From: Byssochlamys sp. IMV 00236
Taxonomy: Eukaryota > Ascomycota > Eurotiomycetes > Eurotiales > Thermoascaceae
NCBI GenBank assembly: GCA_001931875.2
Contig: MSJH02000810.1
Span: forward strand, 941,535 to 1,005,534
DNA length: 64,000 nucleotides
Direction of reading: 5' to 3'
The translations under genes were made by a program, and so were the position numbers. Numbering within the stretch: the first letter of the stretch is position 1; every line of letters starts with the position of its first letter. Below are positions 35,960-47,641 of this stretch, in pieces. The notes under the pieces were generated by a model that saw only the letters and a program-made list of their open reading frames with translations, was not told the DNA's origin and did not search any database.

Positions 35960-37050
35960 ACTTGATTCCATACCACTGTTATAGTAGTTTTAGGATAGCA
36001 GCCCCCTGTATATTGACAAGTTCTTGAGCCATCTGTTTTTTCACTGTTTTGGATTCGGATAAGGTTGGTAAAACCGCCGTGACAGCATGCTGTTGTATGC
36101 AATATAGAGACTTGGCGTGTAGACCGGTGCCACGATCGTCTTCAACTATAAAGTACTACTCGATACTCCGTACAGATGAACTATTGAGAAATCAGTAGCC
36201 TTGGTGGGGGAGTAGAGTAGCCAGTCCCGCATAGATCTCCATAATGCTGTTGGGAACGCGAAAACACACATTCACGTTGAAGAGAACTGCACATTTGATA
36301 ATTGATAAGATTAGTGAGAAACTAACAACAGGGAACGGTGATAGAAGAGTCAAGAACTGCATAGAGGATTGGCGATAATAATGTAGCCCTGGCTAGAGTA
36401 TTCTGTCTTTAGCAAGCAACTATTTTTGGAAGCAAGCGATCCTGGTCCTGGCCCAAAGAGTCGGATTATTAGTTTCAGGTACAGCAAACTGGATGGTGTG
36501 CAGAACGACGTGCAAACGCATAATAATAGTACATAGCTAAGCAATCGATAACTAGCTGAGACATGGATGCTAATCAAAGATCCAATAATGTCCAGTACCG
36601 TCTGTCGTCTTCTCCTGACGAAGTTCGTTGTGGCTGGGAGAACAGGGCGCAGGCTGGAACAAGCCGATCCAATGCGGATCCACGGGCGTGGCATGCGCCC
36701 GGCGGAGATGCTGTATATTTGCGGCCAGTTGACCTTGAAGCCCTCTTTTTCTTCCTATAGTTTCGCCTCCAGAGCTTATCATCTAGAGTAGATCAACTGC
36801 TTTCAATCCCATTGTTCTCTTAAAGTCGCTCGTTGTCCCGCTTCAACGTCGTTCGCTCTCCGGACTTTATCCCCTACTCTCACCGCATTCGCACCCCGCG
36901 GCTTCCTTTGAATTTGCCTGGTTGAGACACCGCAATTCAAAGGATCGACAAGGCCTCTTGGATCTTGGGTCTTCATTATCGATCTACTGCTTCCCTGAAG
37001 ACTTCCTAATCGGTACCGCTGCGAGAAACGTTCGATTGCTCTTCCTCAAA
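35960..37050. other. Intergenic spacer
   Basis: About 1.1 kb from fumarase to gna1, both on the plus strand. The CT-rich stretch just before 37050 looks like the gna1 promoter or leader. No gene seen. Confidence 0.5.
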
Positions 37051-37708
37051 ATGTCCAGCGCCGCTGCTGTTACCATTGCGGCATCACCTTTGACCACCGC
37101 CGATTTCACCCCGGAACCGTCTCCTGCACCCTCCACCATGGCTGTCGACGAAAAGCCCCTTTTCTCTCCCACCCTCATATCTCCCGACGTCGCTGCAGCT
37201 CTGCCGGAGGGCTATACCGTCCGACCGCTGCGCCGTTCCGACTACCACAATGGCTACCTGGACGTTCTCCGGGTTCTTACCACCGTTGGAGACGTTTCCG
37301 TAGAGCAATGGAACCAAAGATACGACTGGATGTCCGTCCGCAGTGACGAGTACTATCTTCTGGTTATCTGTGATGGAACTGGCCGTGTTGTCGGTACGGG
37401 AAGCTTGATTGTGGAGCGGAAGTTCATCCACTCGCTGGGCATGGTCGGCCACATCGAAGATATTGCCGTTGAGAAGGGCCAACAGGGTAAGAAGCTGGGC
37501 CTGCGGATCATCCAGGCTTTGGACTACGTTGCAGAGAAGGTTGGCTGCTACAAGGTGCGTCAGGCATTGTTTACTCCCTGAAGATTAGACCATTTTAACT
37601 AACAAAATCTTTGTACAGACTATCCTTGACTGCTCCGAGGCAAACGAAGGATTCTATGTCAAGTGCGGCTTCAAGCGTGCCGGTCTGGAGATGGCACACT
37701 ACTACTAG
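37051..37708 (+). CDS. gna1: Glucosamine 6-phosphate N-acetyltransferase
   Basis: Two exons (37051-37554, 37619-37708) give 197 residues. GNAT fold: YTVRPLRRSDYHNGYLDVL, then the acetyl-CoA region VGTGSLIVERKFIHSLGMVG, HIEDIAVEKGQQGKKLG (the Q/RxxGxG/A-like loop) and, after the intron, TILDCSEANEGFYVKCGF. Gna1 makes N-acetylglucosamine-6-phosphate for UDP-GlcNAc, and hence chitin, glycoprotein and GPI synthesis; it is essential in fungi. About 50 extra N-terminal residues precede the fold. An internal ATG at 37138 is an alternative start that would give a protein closer to yeast Gna1 in length. Confidence 0.95.
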
Positions 37709-38864
37709 ACTATCACGAAAAGCTGAGAGTCTAATACATTTCCATTCCACCTGTCGTCGTGGCGTTGGGCGCACGGTTCTTACTGCTGCATTTCCTGTCC
37801 TTGCACCACCTGCGGGACAAATCATACAAAAACATACGGACAAGAGTTTCAGATTCTGCTCTTGATTCCATCTTTTCGTCTTCATCGCACATGCTATCTC
37901 TGCAGAATCGCTCCATGTCTTGGGGGAAAGTGGGTTTCTAGCGCAGTTGCGCCGCTGCTTTCCATATCCGGCGACGTTCTCTGTACAAGCTTAACTTTTT
38001 TTTCCCTCGCGGGGAACCCCGGTGGCCAGAACTTATGGACGGTCGCCACACCTTTTTTTCCCTTTTATCATGTTGGAAAATATAGGCGTCGATCTCATCG
38101 CTTGTTATTGCTTTTCTGATGGGCTGTCTGGAGTGATGGCCCTCGATGGGCTCTCAGGACAAGGTCTTCGCAGGTCGCCACACGCTGGTTTCTTCACCAG
38201 CGTGGCAGGTCTCATTTTCATTTTCCCGGTTCACTCAATGATTATAGAACCTAGATTATGCACTTTGAAATAGAAATATAGAAGTTCATTGCAGGAAACT
38301 CCAAGACAGTCTTGTCAACGGCTTGCCACGCAGCAGTAGAATGCTACCCGTACTTATCTTCTAAGAGCCGCAGATATAACAGTAGATTTACGTAGATGTC
38401 AGCACGCAAGTTGCTATGAGCTTGATTTGGCATGCAATGCAGAGCGCACCTAAGCCTACGTCGAAGAATATGGAGGGAAAGGACCATCATACAGAGGTCG
38501 ACCAATAGCTCTTGGAATCTCTTTCTAGATTTCTCTCTCAAAGGGACTCCGGGACTGGCTAGGAAGGAAAAACACTGATCCAGAGAAAAGACAAGGAGAA
38601 TAGTGACATAAAATGCCTTTGATTTGTTTCCATCAAGAAAAAACGCCCCCCATCATCTCCTGTTTTCCGAACCGCCCATTCCTAGACGCTGATGATTTGC
38701 CTTGCTTTTCCCCTTTCCCTGACGGTACCATTCCTCACCACGCTCGGTTGTTCGTGTGTTTCACGGTCCCGCCAGTAGAGAAAAAAGAGATTTGCCCATT
38801 TAACCCATCATCGTGACCGTCATTGATGTGTCATCCTCTCTCGAAACCCTGAGGATGGAGTCGT
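37709..38864. other. Convergent 3' spacer
   Basis: 1.16 kb between gna1 (+) and rps30 (-). No supportable frame or RNA gene seen. Confidence 0.5.
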
Positions 38865-39441
38865 TTACGAGGTAGGGTTGGGGTTCATCTGTAGGAATTT
38901 TTGTCAGCAACGGACCCCTCTTTGTCGTAGGTTCTCCCATCACCGATGAGACGGGAGGGAAGATGCATCACGACCCATGTGCATCGATGATACAGCATGG
39001 CCTCTCCGTCTCATCGATGAGAGACATGAGGACTATCCGAACGTACCTTTCTCTTTCCACCAGTCAGAGTAACGTTGACGAAGCGGCGAGTGTACAAGAG
39101 ACGCTTCTTGGCGCGGCCCTTGGGGACCTTCTTCTTCTCCTGCTTCTCGACCTATATTTCCCAGCCCGATCAGTACTTCGTGTCCTTGCCCGTGTCCTCT
39201 TCGGATTCCATCATTCCATCGCTGAAAACTTTTGCAACCGGATTTTCATCGTCGAAAAAGAGTCGTTAACGCACCTTAGGAGTAGCAGACTTGACCTTGC
39301 CCGCACGGGCGAGAGAGCCGCTAGAGTCATCGTCAGCACACAAATCCCATCGCGAAAAGAAATCGGGCACAGTTCTTCATCTCAGGAAGTGTGCCTGGAT
39401 CGAGGGTTTGGAGTAGGTTGTACTTACTGAACCTTACCCAT
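38865..39441 (-). CDS. rps30: 40S ribosomal protein eS30
   Basis: Four exons (39441-39428, 39320-39275, 39151-39047, 38888-38865) give exactly 62 residues. The product reads [20 protein letters not shown], then [20 protein letters not shown], then [15 protein letters not shown] and MNPNPTS. This matches fungal eS30 almost throughout, including the standalone form without the ubiquitin-like fusion seen in animals. The first exon has only 14 bases and the last only 8 codons with the stop, so the gene is easily missed by ORF scanning. All four junctions have GT-AG ends and consistent phases. It lies on the same strand as rpl24, about 1.1 kb from it. Confidence 0.96.
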
Positions 39442-40516
39442 GATGGATTATGACGGTTGGGTTGTGATGGAAAATGGGTTGTCGGAACGGTGGGTTGTCG
39501 AGGGAGAGAGATATCTGCACTATGGGGGTGCAGTCTTGTGTTCGGAGGCGAATTCCCGAGTGGATTATGTCAGATTTATCGTTGGTGCCTGAGGGTTCAA
39601 AGAAATTTGAACACGAGTTTTTGTCCACTCAAGTAATAAAATATCGTGAATTAATGAGAAATATATATTCTAAATGATAGTATACTCTAGAATACTCAAA
39701 AGTTATTTCATAACACCACGTTGAGAGCCCTCTAATGGGAGGTATAACGCACCTGTACGTGGATGCCTTACCGGGAATGATAGGGTTAAGCCCTGAAGCT
39801 CATGGTTAGGGTTTAGTAAGCGGCGCCTTGCAAGTTGCGGAGAAGCCTAGAAGAGTCACCTAGGCTTAACTGGAAAAACCGACGTATGCGGAGGGCATTA
39901 GGTGGTAAGTGTACTTACTTATTCTTGCCTTATGAACACACGTATGCACTGAATATCAAATGATCTCTAGAGAAATAAATATAGCCCGTACTCATAGATA
40001 GATACAGAGATCCGCTTACAAGATTCGGTGCAAAACAGGCAAGTATGCGGCTACTTTGATCCATAGATGTCACTAGTAGTGACGTTGAAGTAATGGTATC
40101 AGAAGGACATAGAATAATATCAAATCGAACAGGTTACGAGGTCTCTTTACTAGATACGATCCCTTACCATATACTCGCTACATCCACAGGAAGGAAAGAA
40201 AATGCACTGTCGATAGAACGGATATATTGATGACATTAGTCAATTGGAGACAGTCCGTAAACTCCTCGTGGAATCTACTGGCCAGAGCCATGAAAAGCCA
40301 TCATTTCACATCCATTCCATTCCAGCGAAAATAGTATGGCGCGCGATGATAGGCCTGTTTCTAAGAGCCGAGCGCGATGTTCAATCCGCAAGAACCCGTC
40401 GCCCATGTGTTCATCCCATTTTTTATCGTGAGGAAATCAGTCCAGCTCCAGAAAATCCCAGCATATGCTACTCAATTCTCCATCATACCCCACCCAAGAA
40501 CAGACAACAAGTTCGT
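39442..40516. other. Intergenic spacer between eS30 and eL24 genes
   Basis: About 1.1 kb with the rps30 promoter and rpl24 3' region. AT-rich; no additional gene seen. Confidence 0.5.
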
Positions 40517-41317
40517 TTAACGAGACTTGGCGGCAACCTTGGGAGCGGCACCCTTCGCACCCTGCTTGCTCTGGATACGGATCTTGCCCTGGGCGGCGCT
40601 GGCGGCGTTCTTGGCCTTCTCGGCCTTCTTCTTGCTCTCAGCAGCAGCCTTCTTCTCCTTGGCGTCCTTGATGGCAGCCTGGCGAGCGGCGGCACGGGCC
40701 TCGGGGCGCTGGCTTCGTCGCTCCTTGATCACATCGAGAGAAGCACCGACGATAGCACGCTGGCTCTTGACGACACGGCGGGTACGCTTCTTAGCGACTT
40801 CCTGTAAATTGAAAGATATCCCGTCAGCTTTTGTCCGATACAATGCTTTGCATCATCCTCCAATTTCTCCAATCGTAAGCGGTCCTTCCCGAATCCCACA
40901 ACAATTCCATATCCTCTGCACGTTTCCCATTCCTCGCATAATATCGACAAATAAATCATAAAAGGATCGGATTGTACTGACTTCAGAGATACCCTTCTTG
41001 TGCTGGCGACGGTATAGGGTGGTCCAGGCAATGCGGCGAGGGTTCTTGCGCTGGAGGAAGAGGGACTCGGACTTTCCATTCTGGAAGCGGAAGATCTTGC
41101 TGTCGCCACGGACGTACAGCTTACCCTGTAATCAAGACAGAACTGTTAACGAATTGTCCCTCCATATCACTAGCTGCTGCAGGAGCAGTCCATCTCGCGT
41201 CCTCGTTGCGGATTCGATGTCCGGTCGGAAGGCGTGCACTGGCGAATGTTTCGAGGGAAAACGCACCTTTCCAGGGTAGATCTTCTCACCGCTGAAGCTA
41301 TCGTCGTAGGTACGCAT
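40517..41317 (-). CDS. rpl24: 60S ribosomal protein eL24
   Basis: Three exons (41317-41267, 41125-40982, 40801-40517) give 159 residues. Exon 1 encodes [17 protein letters not shown]; exon 2 [20 protein letters not shown] with [15 protein letters not shown] and ending HKKGISE; exon 3 starts [19 protein letters not shown] and ends in the Lys/Ala-rich tail typical of fungal eL24. The GISE-EVAKKR junction matches known orthologues and fixes the acceptor. Introns are 141 and 180 bp. The length is close to the yeast protein (155). Confidence 0.96.
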
Positions 41318-41735
41318 CTTGAATGTTGGAGATGCGCAGCCGCTCGAGACGAGTTGTTGTCGGTTGGCGTTGGGTGGTTGAGTCGAATCGTCTTTGCGGC
41401 GAGCCGATCGTGAGACTGACACAATTGTGGTGCGGTGCGGGCCTCGCTAAAGTGCGGCACGTGACCCCGTCTGCCCTTGGCCGTCGACTGACATCAACTT
41501 CCATCTGCTATACTGACAACTCGAAGACAGTAGTAGACGGTGCTGTCGTTGATTCTACAAACAGGATTTTGGAGATCATCTATTGATGCATTTGATGTAT
41601 TATTCTTAAAACTCTCCACACATCTATGTTCTCGTCGTATCCTCAATCTCTTCACCCTTCTTCCCATTCCTCTAAGTATGTGCTCACCCATCCAAAGATA
41701 GCACTGACTGCGACTGGCTGTTTGGGTTCTGACAC
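41318..41735. other. Spacer between eL24 gene and the cysteine-rich gene
   Basis: 418 bp: promoter of rpl24 and 3' region of the upstream gene, both on the minus strand. Nothing else seen. Confidence 0.5.
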
Positions 41736-43270
41736 CTACTCGTGCCAGTCGCAAGGTGCCCACGGATCGGGCTTGCACACCTATAAGCACTGTCAGATCT
41801 ACCTCTTATGTTTTAAAGACCATTTCCAACCTACCTTACACTGGATGTCCCGGCATCCTACTATCGGGCAAGCGCCGCAACACTCGGGGCATACGAACTT
41901 GCCGCAGCCCCCAGGAATGGAGCACTTCGAAAATGTGCTTACATCTTTGGCCAAGGGACCAAAGCAGTCGATAACAGCGAGGAGCTTTCGTGCATCCTCC
42001 CGTTTCCTGATCCAGCTGGCCTTGGTGTTATACGTGCGACGTGCTGCTTCATATATACAGCACGGCCTCTGGCATACCGCACACGGCGAGGTACATACGA
42101 TACACCTCAGGTTTTTGGCATACCAATGCCGGTCATCGTGAACTCCGCGCGTGGGCTCGTCGCCGTCCAGCGAGTGTAGAATCACCTGGGTCCCGGTGAC
42201 CTGTCGGACGTACTCCAGCTATGATCCTATTACTAAAGTACAGGGCAGGAAAAGTAGATGCAAGACTTACTTTTCCTTGGAGTGCGCAGCCCTGCAAAGT
42301 GTCGTCACCCTCCCCTAAGAGAAGTTGGCCTTGGCCGGTCAGATAATACGTGATAGTATTCTCATTGTAGGAACTCACCATGCTTTGTCTTTCCCCCGAA
42401 GCTGCGCCTCTTTATTGACATTTTGTCCTTTGTGACCTTCTTCCCCCTTTCCAACCTTTTGCGGGCCATTTCCGCAAGTAATTGTCCCCCTGTGGCATTT
42501 AGAGGTATGCCCGACGTATTTTCATCTCCTGGGTTCGAGGGTATCCCTCTGTGTGACAGATCACCTTGCCCCTCGGCTTCGGTCTTCCTCGTCTCCAAGA
42601 TCAGCTTACGGGATCCAGGAACCCTCCATGATGCTGATTGAGTGAAGCCTAATGGTCGTATGTCATCTGTAGCATCAGACTTCAATGAGCCCTGTTGATA
42701 ATATCGTCTGAGACATTCTGGGACGAGGTCCCCAGAAGGAAGACGTACGATGACTGTATTAGAAGGCCTTTGACATGATCCTGGAAATTGTTGCTGACGT
42801 GTGTTGCCGCCTTCAGACACAGCCCTGTTAGTAAAGGGGAAAGTAAACCTTTGGCGGTTAGGAACCCTTGAGTATGGCACTTCTCCAACTATATTTGGGG
42901 CTGTTGTACGGGTAGTCTGGCCGAGAACTTCGAAGCGCCCATCGGTCGTACGTGAACGAAGTCTCAACGACTGAAACTTCGGAAGAAGGCTTTCCGGTGA
43001 TTTCACGTGCTTCATGAATCTATTTGAGAGGCTGTGATGAACAGGGGAGCTCTTCTGGACATGATTGTGCCTTCTCGCGGATGCTTCGCTGCCTTTCTTC
43101 ATCGGTTCCGCTATTTCTGTTTTCGATTGTAGAATTGGTGTGCTTGTCTTCGCAGGTTGAGTATTTCCTAAGCTCTGTCGATGAAATCGTGACCCTTTTC
43201 TCACCATATTGCGTGGGAATTCCTTGTTTGGACCAGGATCAATGGCAATTGATCTGTTTAGAGTCTCCAT
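41736..43270 (-). CDS. Hypothetical protein with cysteine-rich C-terminal domain
   Basis: Not recognised. Four exons (43270-42379, 42314-42271, 42218-41835, 41780-41736) splice in phase (GTGAGT, GTAAGT, GTAGGT donors) to at least 454 residues. The first ~300 residues are basic, Ser/Arg/Gln-rich and probably disordered. The last ~140 hold about 18 cysteines, including CIVCTSPCAVCQRPCC, CSIPGGCGKFVCPECCGAC and QCKVCKPDPWAPCDW. Several CxxC pairs suggest a zinc-binding fold, but the pattern is not a clear RING, PHD or LIM. The open frame continues about 160 bases upstream of 43270 without an ATG (it includes SYRSWWQSWKFGHKF), so an upstream exon is likely missing. The 3' exons are well supported; the N-terminus is not. 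Confidence 0.62.
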
Positions 43271-44046
43271 GTCCCCTTTAATGGAGTGGAATTTATGTCC
43301 AAATTTCCAAGACTGCCACCAGGAGCGATACGATTCGCATTCCGGGGTCTGTCGACAGTTGTCTGATGCGTTACTGTTGAAGGACAGTGTCAAGAAGAAG
43401 TGTTTCAGATATGAATACTTGGAAAGCTGCCTTTACGGGGACAACTATTCTGATTCTTGAACTCAGGAGATATGACTTTCAGTGTCGAGGTGTGAATTCC
43501 AAGCTGATTAAACAAAGGTGCAGTTCATAGGAAAATGAACGAGTAGTACTAATATCTAGCTGATCTAGGTTGTATCCCGAGAAGCAAGTCTCTTTGGAGT
43601 TCTGGGATAGCCACCCTTGGACCAGACACAAGAAGGCTTACTGCCATTCACAAAGTAAATTCAAAAGAAGAATTCATAAGAAGAATGAGCCCTCAGAAAG
43701 AGGAGCAGAAGGTGCAAAGACAACGCCGATACATATGTTTGTCACAACGAATAAGTGACGTTGGCGTTACCACCCCTGTGAATACCAAGTGAATATTCCT
43801 AACCTTGAAGAAAAGCGTTCGAGTTGACGGAAAGTCCAAAAGTTTGTCTGGATTTAGATCCAGTGCAGATAAAGGACCTATGTCTTGCTGGAGAGTGGAC
43901 TGTAAAGCCCGTGGAAAACTCGCGTGCTAGCTGCACGGGAAGAACTGGCACACGAATCGCTCCTAGGAGTTTGAAGAGACGTTTTTATGCGTAGGTTTGT
44001 TCCGCTGGCTCGAGTAACATGCCGAAGAAGCCGGTGCGTTGACCTT
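43271..44046. other. Spacer between two unrecognised minus-strand genes
   Basis: 776 bp. The first ~160 bases may be coding (upstream part of the cysteine-rich protein). The minus strand at about 43830-44070 has an open frame broken by one TAA at 43985-43987, possibly a decayed exon. Otherwise nothing seen. Confidence 0.4.
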
Positions 44047-44883
44047 CTAACCAACACTGCGACGTCTCCTGACACTTAGACTGTTGTTATCTCTCCGCCG
44101 CGATCCAAGGTGACGATGACGCGGGCGTCCTCTCTCCTCAAGGACGTCATTGGGAGGTTCTGGTTCCACGGCGCTCAGCTTCACTCTCATTTCAATATCA
44201 TGGTCATAATGGTGCCTAAACTTACCGTTGCGTACAACACTGAATGAGGGGGTTGAGCTTGGGTGACTAGAATTGGTTATTAAATTTCCCTGATCTTTGG
44301 TTGAGAGTCTGACTAACACTGAACGAGGCGCATTTTCGAAATTCATATGCTCTTCGGGGGAGCTTCTGTGCTTGATTGCTGCGAGGATACGGATCAGCAA
44401 TTCACTGCAATTCTGCTTCCATTTGCCCAGCTGGTAGGCAAATTTGCCGGTTATCCCGCATCCACAATCATCATAGCTTGGGTCTCTAGCTTCCCCGAGA
44501 GAAGAGAAGAAACGTTCGTAAACGCGTTGTCTGCCTTCTAGGGACTCAAGTTGGAGACGTGCGGCACGAATACGGCGACGACGATCCCTCGAACGGCGAG
44601 CGGATCTGATCTCGCGGAGTCCCCCCTGATTATTTATAGCGTTAGTCCAATCGTGTGTCAGTCATCATATGGGAACTATTGGCCTACCACGCTAGCATTA
44701 GGGTAGTCGAAAACTGCAGGAGTCGGCGGCAGAGCAGTGATTCGTTCTCCCTCGCTGATATCGGTATTTCCATGGGCTAAATGGAGTGAAGTCAGTCCAC
44801 ATCATTTGGCCATGGGCAAAGGGGGAAATATAGCCTTTGCTATACTCGGCGGGCTCCTCGGTACCTTGATCCATGACGCTCAT
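44047..44883 (-). CDS. Hypothetical arginine-rich protein
   Basis: Not recognised. Three exons (44883-44865, 44776-44688, 44625-44047) give 228 residues starting MSVMDQAHGNTDISEGERI. The middle is a highly basic helix (GLREIRSARRSRDRRRRIRA, then ARLQLESLEGRQRVYERFF), followed by a short CGC-containing linker and a hydrophobic/basic helix (KQNCSELLIRILAAIKHR). The C-terminal third is Ser/Pro- then Arg-rich. Junctions are GT-AG with CTGAC/CTAAC-like branch sites and close in phase. A strong GTAAGT within the last exon (about 44228-44223) leaves an alternative 3' end. It could be nuclear given the arginine content, but this is a guess. It may belong with the downstream cysteine-rich gene as one locus. 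Confidence 0.55.
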
Positions 44884-47017
44884 ATGCAGTCGGAGGTCTC
44901 CTCGAAGTGATTGTCCGAAGCGAAGATAGATCTTTGTTCCTCTTGTTCCTCAGTACCGTGACACGTACTCAAGGCTCACTGACCGAAAGGAGTCAAGGGA
45001 TTTGAGATCGAGAGAGAGAAAAACTAGAGACTGAAAGAGCGTTACACGTTCGTTCACGACACACGTCCAGAAAGACCTGTCTATTCTGGAGGCCAACTGA
45101 GTTCAAGGATGTCTGCCAGAATTTGGAGATAAGTCCGCATGAAATATGACTCTATATCCAGTCTGAATGCAGATAACAATCGTCAGAGGTGAGCGAGTCC
45201 GATGCAGACTGCGGCCAAGCCTAGCTGTATGCAGAGAAAGAGACCCCTGAGGAGAAATGGGAGAGAAGAACAGAGGCGGAGGGGTAGAGGAACACTCATG
45301 CCTAGATGTCCTACGTGTGGATCTACGTGGACAATAAGGGTTAGCATCGATTATGTCGTCAATCGATTATGTCGTCGATATCATCGGGGTCAACAGATTG
45401 TATACAAAGCGGCAGATCGTGATCTCAGGTGCGTAAACGACCGGGGTGAATCCAGAAAATACAGATCCATATAACAGTTTCACATTACAGGGGACCGAAA
45501 TGCACTAACTGGAACAAAGGAGTCCTATATATACCTACTGTTGTTCATAGAGAGGTCAAATCTAGCTCTATATCGAACACCACACGCCAGAAATCCAGGA
45601 AATGAACGATATTTATGCACTACAGATGACACTGACGTGCGTAGGATTGTCTCTTTGTCAGCATTGGCAGTTTAATGCCACTGGAATAGCATTTAGCACA
45701 GATGATCGTCAATGTAGGATGAGTTCTACATGTATTGAATCAGATCAATCATCCTAGCATGCAGAATTTCCAGAGTCAGGACTTAGGGGAAGGAAATAGA
45801 GAAAGCTTGAGCATGGCATATCTGGGACACCGACGAAATCAAGCGAGCAACAGCATATCATATCAGTTTTCCATAGGCGTCCACTTCGTACACTTCCTCA
45901 TGGCGTCTTGTAGCTTCTTGGTACCATAAGACTGCTTATCTACTATCTTAGCCATGGTCTCTATACCATAGTCTGGTATGCAGTCACCAAGATTGCTCTA
46001 GATGACTTGGGTCGGCGCGCTATTCCAGAATCCAGAATCCTCATTGAATTAGTGGTCACTATTCGTAGTTTTTCTGGTTTGAAAATGTTCTATACACAGG
46101 CAATTTATTTCATTTATAGGTAGGTATTATCTGCCATCAAAAGTACTACTGTCCTGGGGTAACGGAACAATAACATCTATCTAGAACCATGGAGGTTAGG
46201 AGTCTACGGGAAATAGAGGAACCCTTCACACAGAAAGTAAGGCAAGCTTATCATGTATCGTGGGATGAAACCCCCAGAAGAAATAGTCTAAGGAGGTAAA
46301 CCGGCAAGTGTGTATGATCTAGAGATGTAATATCTTAGATACAGCTCATTCTCCAGCACTGGTAACTTCTGCTATATCAATATATTCGAGCTCTACGGTT
46401 CTACGCGGAGTCATACGACGTCATCTTACAACTCTAGGTATCTCTAACTCTCAGAAAAGAGAAGGTGCAGTTATGGCCATCCCCAACAACATTCCCTTAT
46501 ATGGGAATCTGGACAAGATATTGTAAACATGGACCGGTAGATTCTACGTGAGAACCATGAAACTAGCTACATAACATAACTAAACCGCAAGGCTCCCCAA
46601 CAGCTCTTGGTACTGTGCAAGTTCGGAATCGAGGTTTAGGCTAGAAATTTCTGGGAGGATATGCCCGATTTACGAGACAAAGAGAAGCAAAACAGGACAT
46701 TTCCTGCTTAACGCCTCAAGCCGGCAAGGTCGGGGAACATGGGCAAAATAGCAAAAGTAAAAGAAAATTTCAACTCTTTTTTTAACACCGCCCCGTCCCA
46801 CAGCAAAAAAAGATGACCATCCATATGGCGTACTCGATAACTCTAAAAGCGTAGCAAAGTATGTAGATAGAAAGTAGAATGGTTCAGAAGGCGCTGAGGA
46901 AATGTCTTTCACTTAATTGGAACCGGATAGGTCTTGGTTGTTTTCGTGATCACATCAGAGGTCGTCGATATGTTTCTAGTAGTCGCGACTGGTTTAAGAA
47001 GAACAATAGTCTGGGCT
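44884..47017. other. 2.1-kb gene-poor region
   Basis: AT-rich sequence with no supportable frame on either strand; the longest is about 90 codons. It includes the promoter of the arginine-rich gene and the 3' side of ubc13. It may include decayed repeats, but no terminal repeats or transposase frame were seen. Confidence 0.45.
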
Positions 47018-47641
47018 CTAGGTCATAGCGTGCGTCCTCGTCCACTCCCTAGCAGTCTGAATGGCTGCAGGCTCGTCTTCCTTCCAACGCTGGGCAACGT
47101 CATTTGCGAGAGGATCATCTGGGTTAGGAGCTCCAAGCAGAGCCTGGATAGAAAGGAGGATAGTGCGGATCTGCAAAGCCGGTGACCAGTTGTCTTGATA
47201 GATGTTAGTCTCATACCACTGGAACAAGAACAATTACCGGAAGTCTTACTCTTCAGCACATCCAAGCAGATTCTACCGAGTCGGTCAATGTTGGGATGAT
47301 AGATCTTCGTAAGGAAGCGGATCTTGGGAGGAGTCATAGGGTAGTCGTCTGGCAAAAACAGCTCAAGCCTAAAGATACCTCCTGCATCGGGGTCAGCTGG
47401 AATCCCCCAATGAATTTCTACATTGGAACACCTACCTTCGTAAGGAGACTGCGCGGGTCCATGGATCGTGACGTCGAAATATCGCAGATTATCTTCATGA
47501 GGCACAGCATTGATTCCAGGGACCCTGTGAGTATTCCGTCAGTGAGCAAAAGCTCCTAGAATGATTGCTGATACTGGATATAACTCACGGTTCCGCCATT
47601 AGGCGTTCCGTCTCCTTCACTATTCTCTTTGGCAAGGCCAT
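47018..47641 (-). CDS. ubc13: Ubiquitin-conjugating enzyme E2, Ubc13/UBE2N type
   Basis: Four exons (47641-47589, 47524-47436, 47381-47250, 47193-47018) give 149 residues. The product starts [20 protein letters not shown] and contains [20 protein letters not shown], the E2 HPN motif (76-78) and catalytic C86 in [11 protein letters not shown]. It continues [20 protein letters not shown] and [13 protein letters not shown]. With an Mms2-type partner Ubc13 builds K63-linked chains, for example on PCNA in DNA-damage tolerance. The codon spanning the last junction gives Asn where Asp is usual. It is divergent from the WDR59/Mtc5 gene, 835 bp apart. Confidence 0.95.

Noticed and set aside
39152..39274. 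Possible C/D snoRNA in rps30 intron 2
   Set aside because: C-like and D-like boxes are present only in degenerate form, and no terminal stem was seen.
39780..39830. TTAGGG-like interstitial telomere motif
   Set aside because: Only isolated copies (GGTTAGGGTTTAG); no tandem array.
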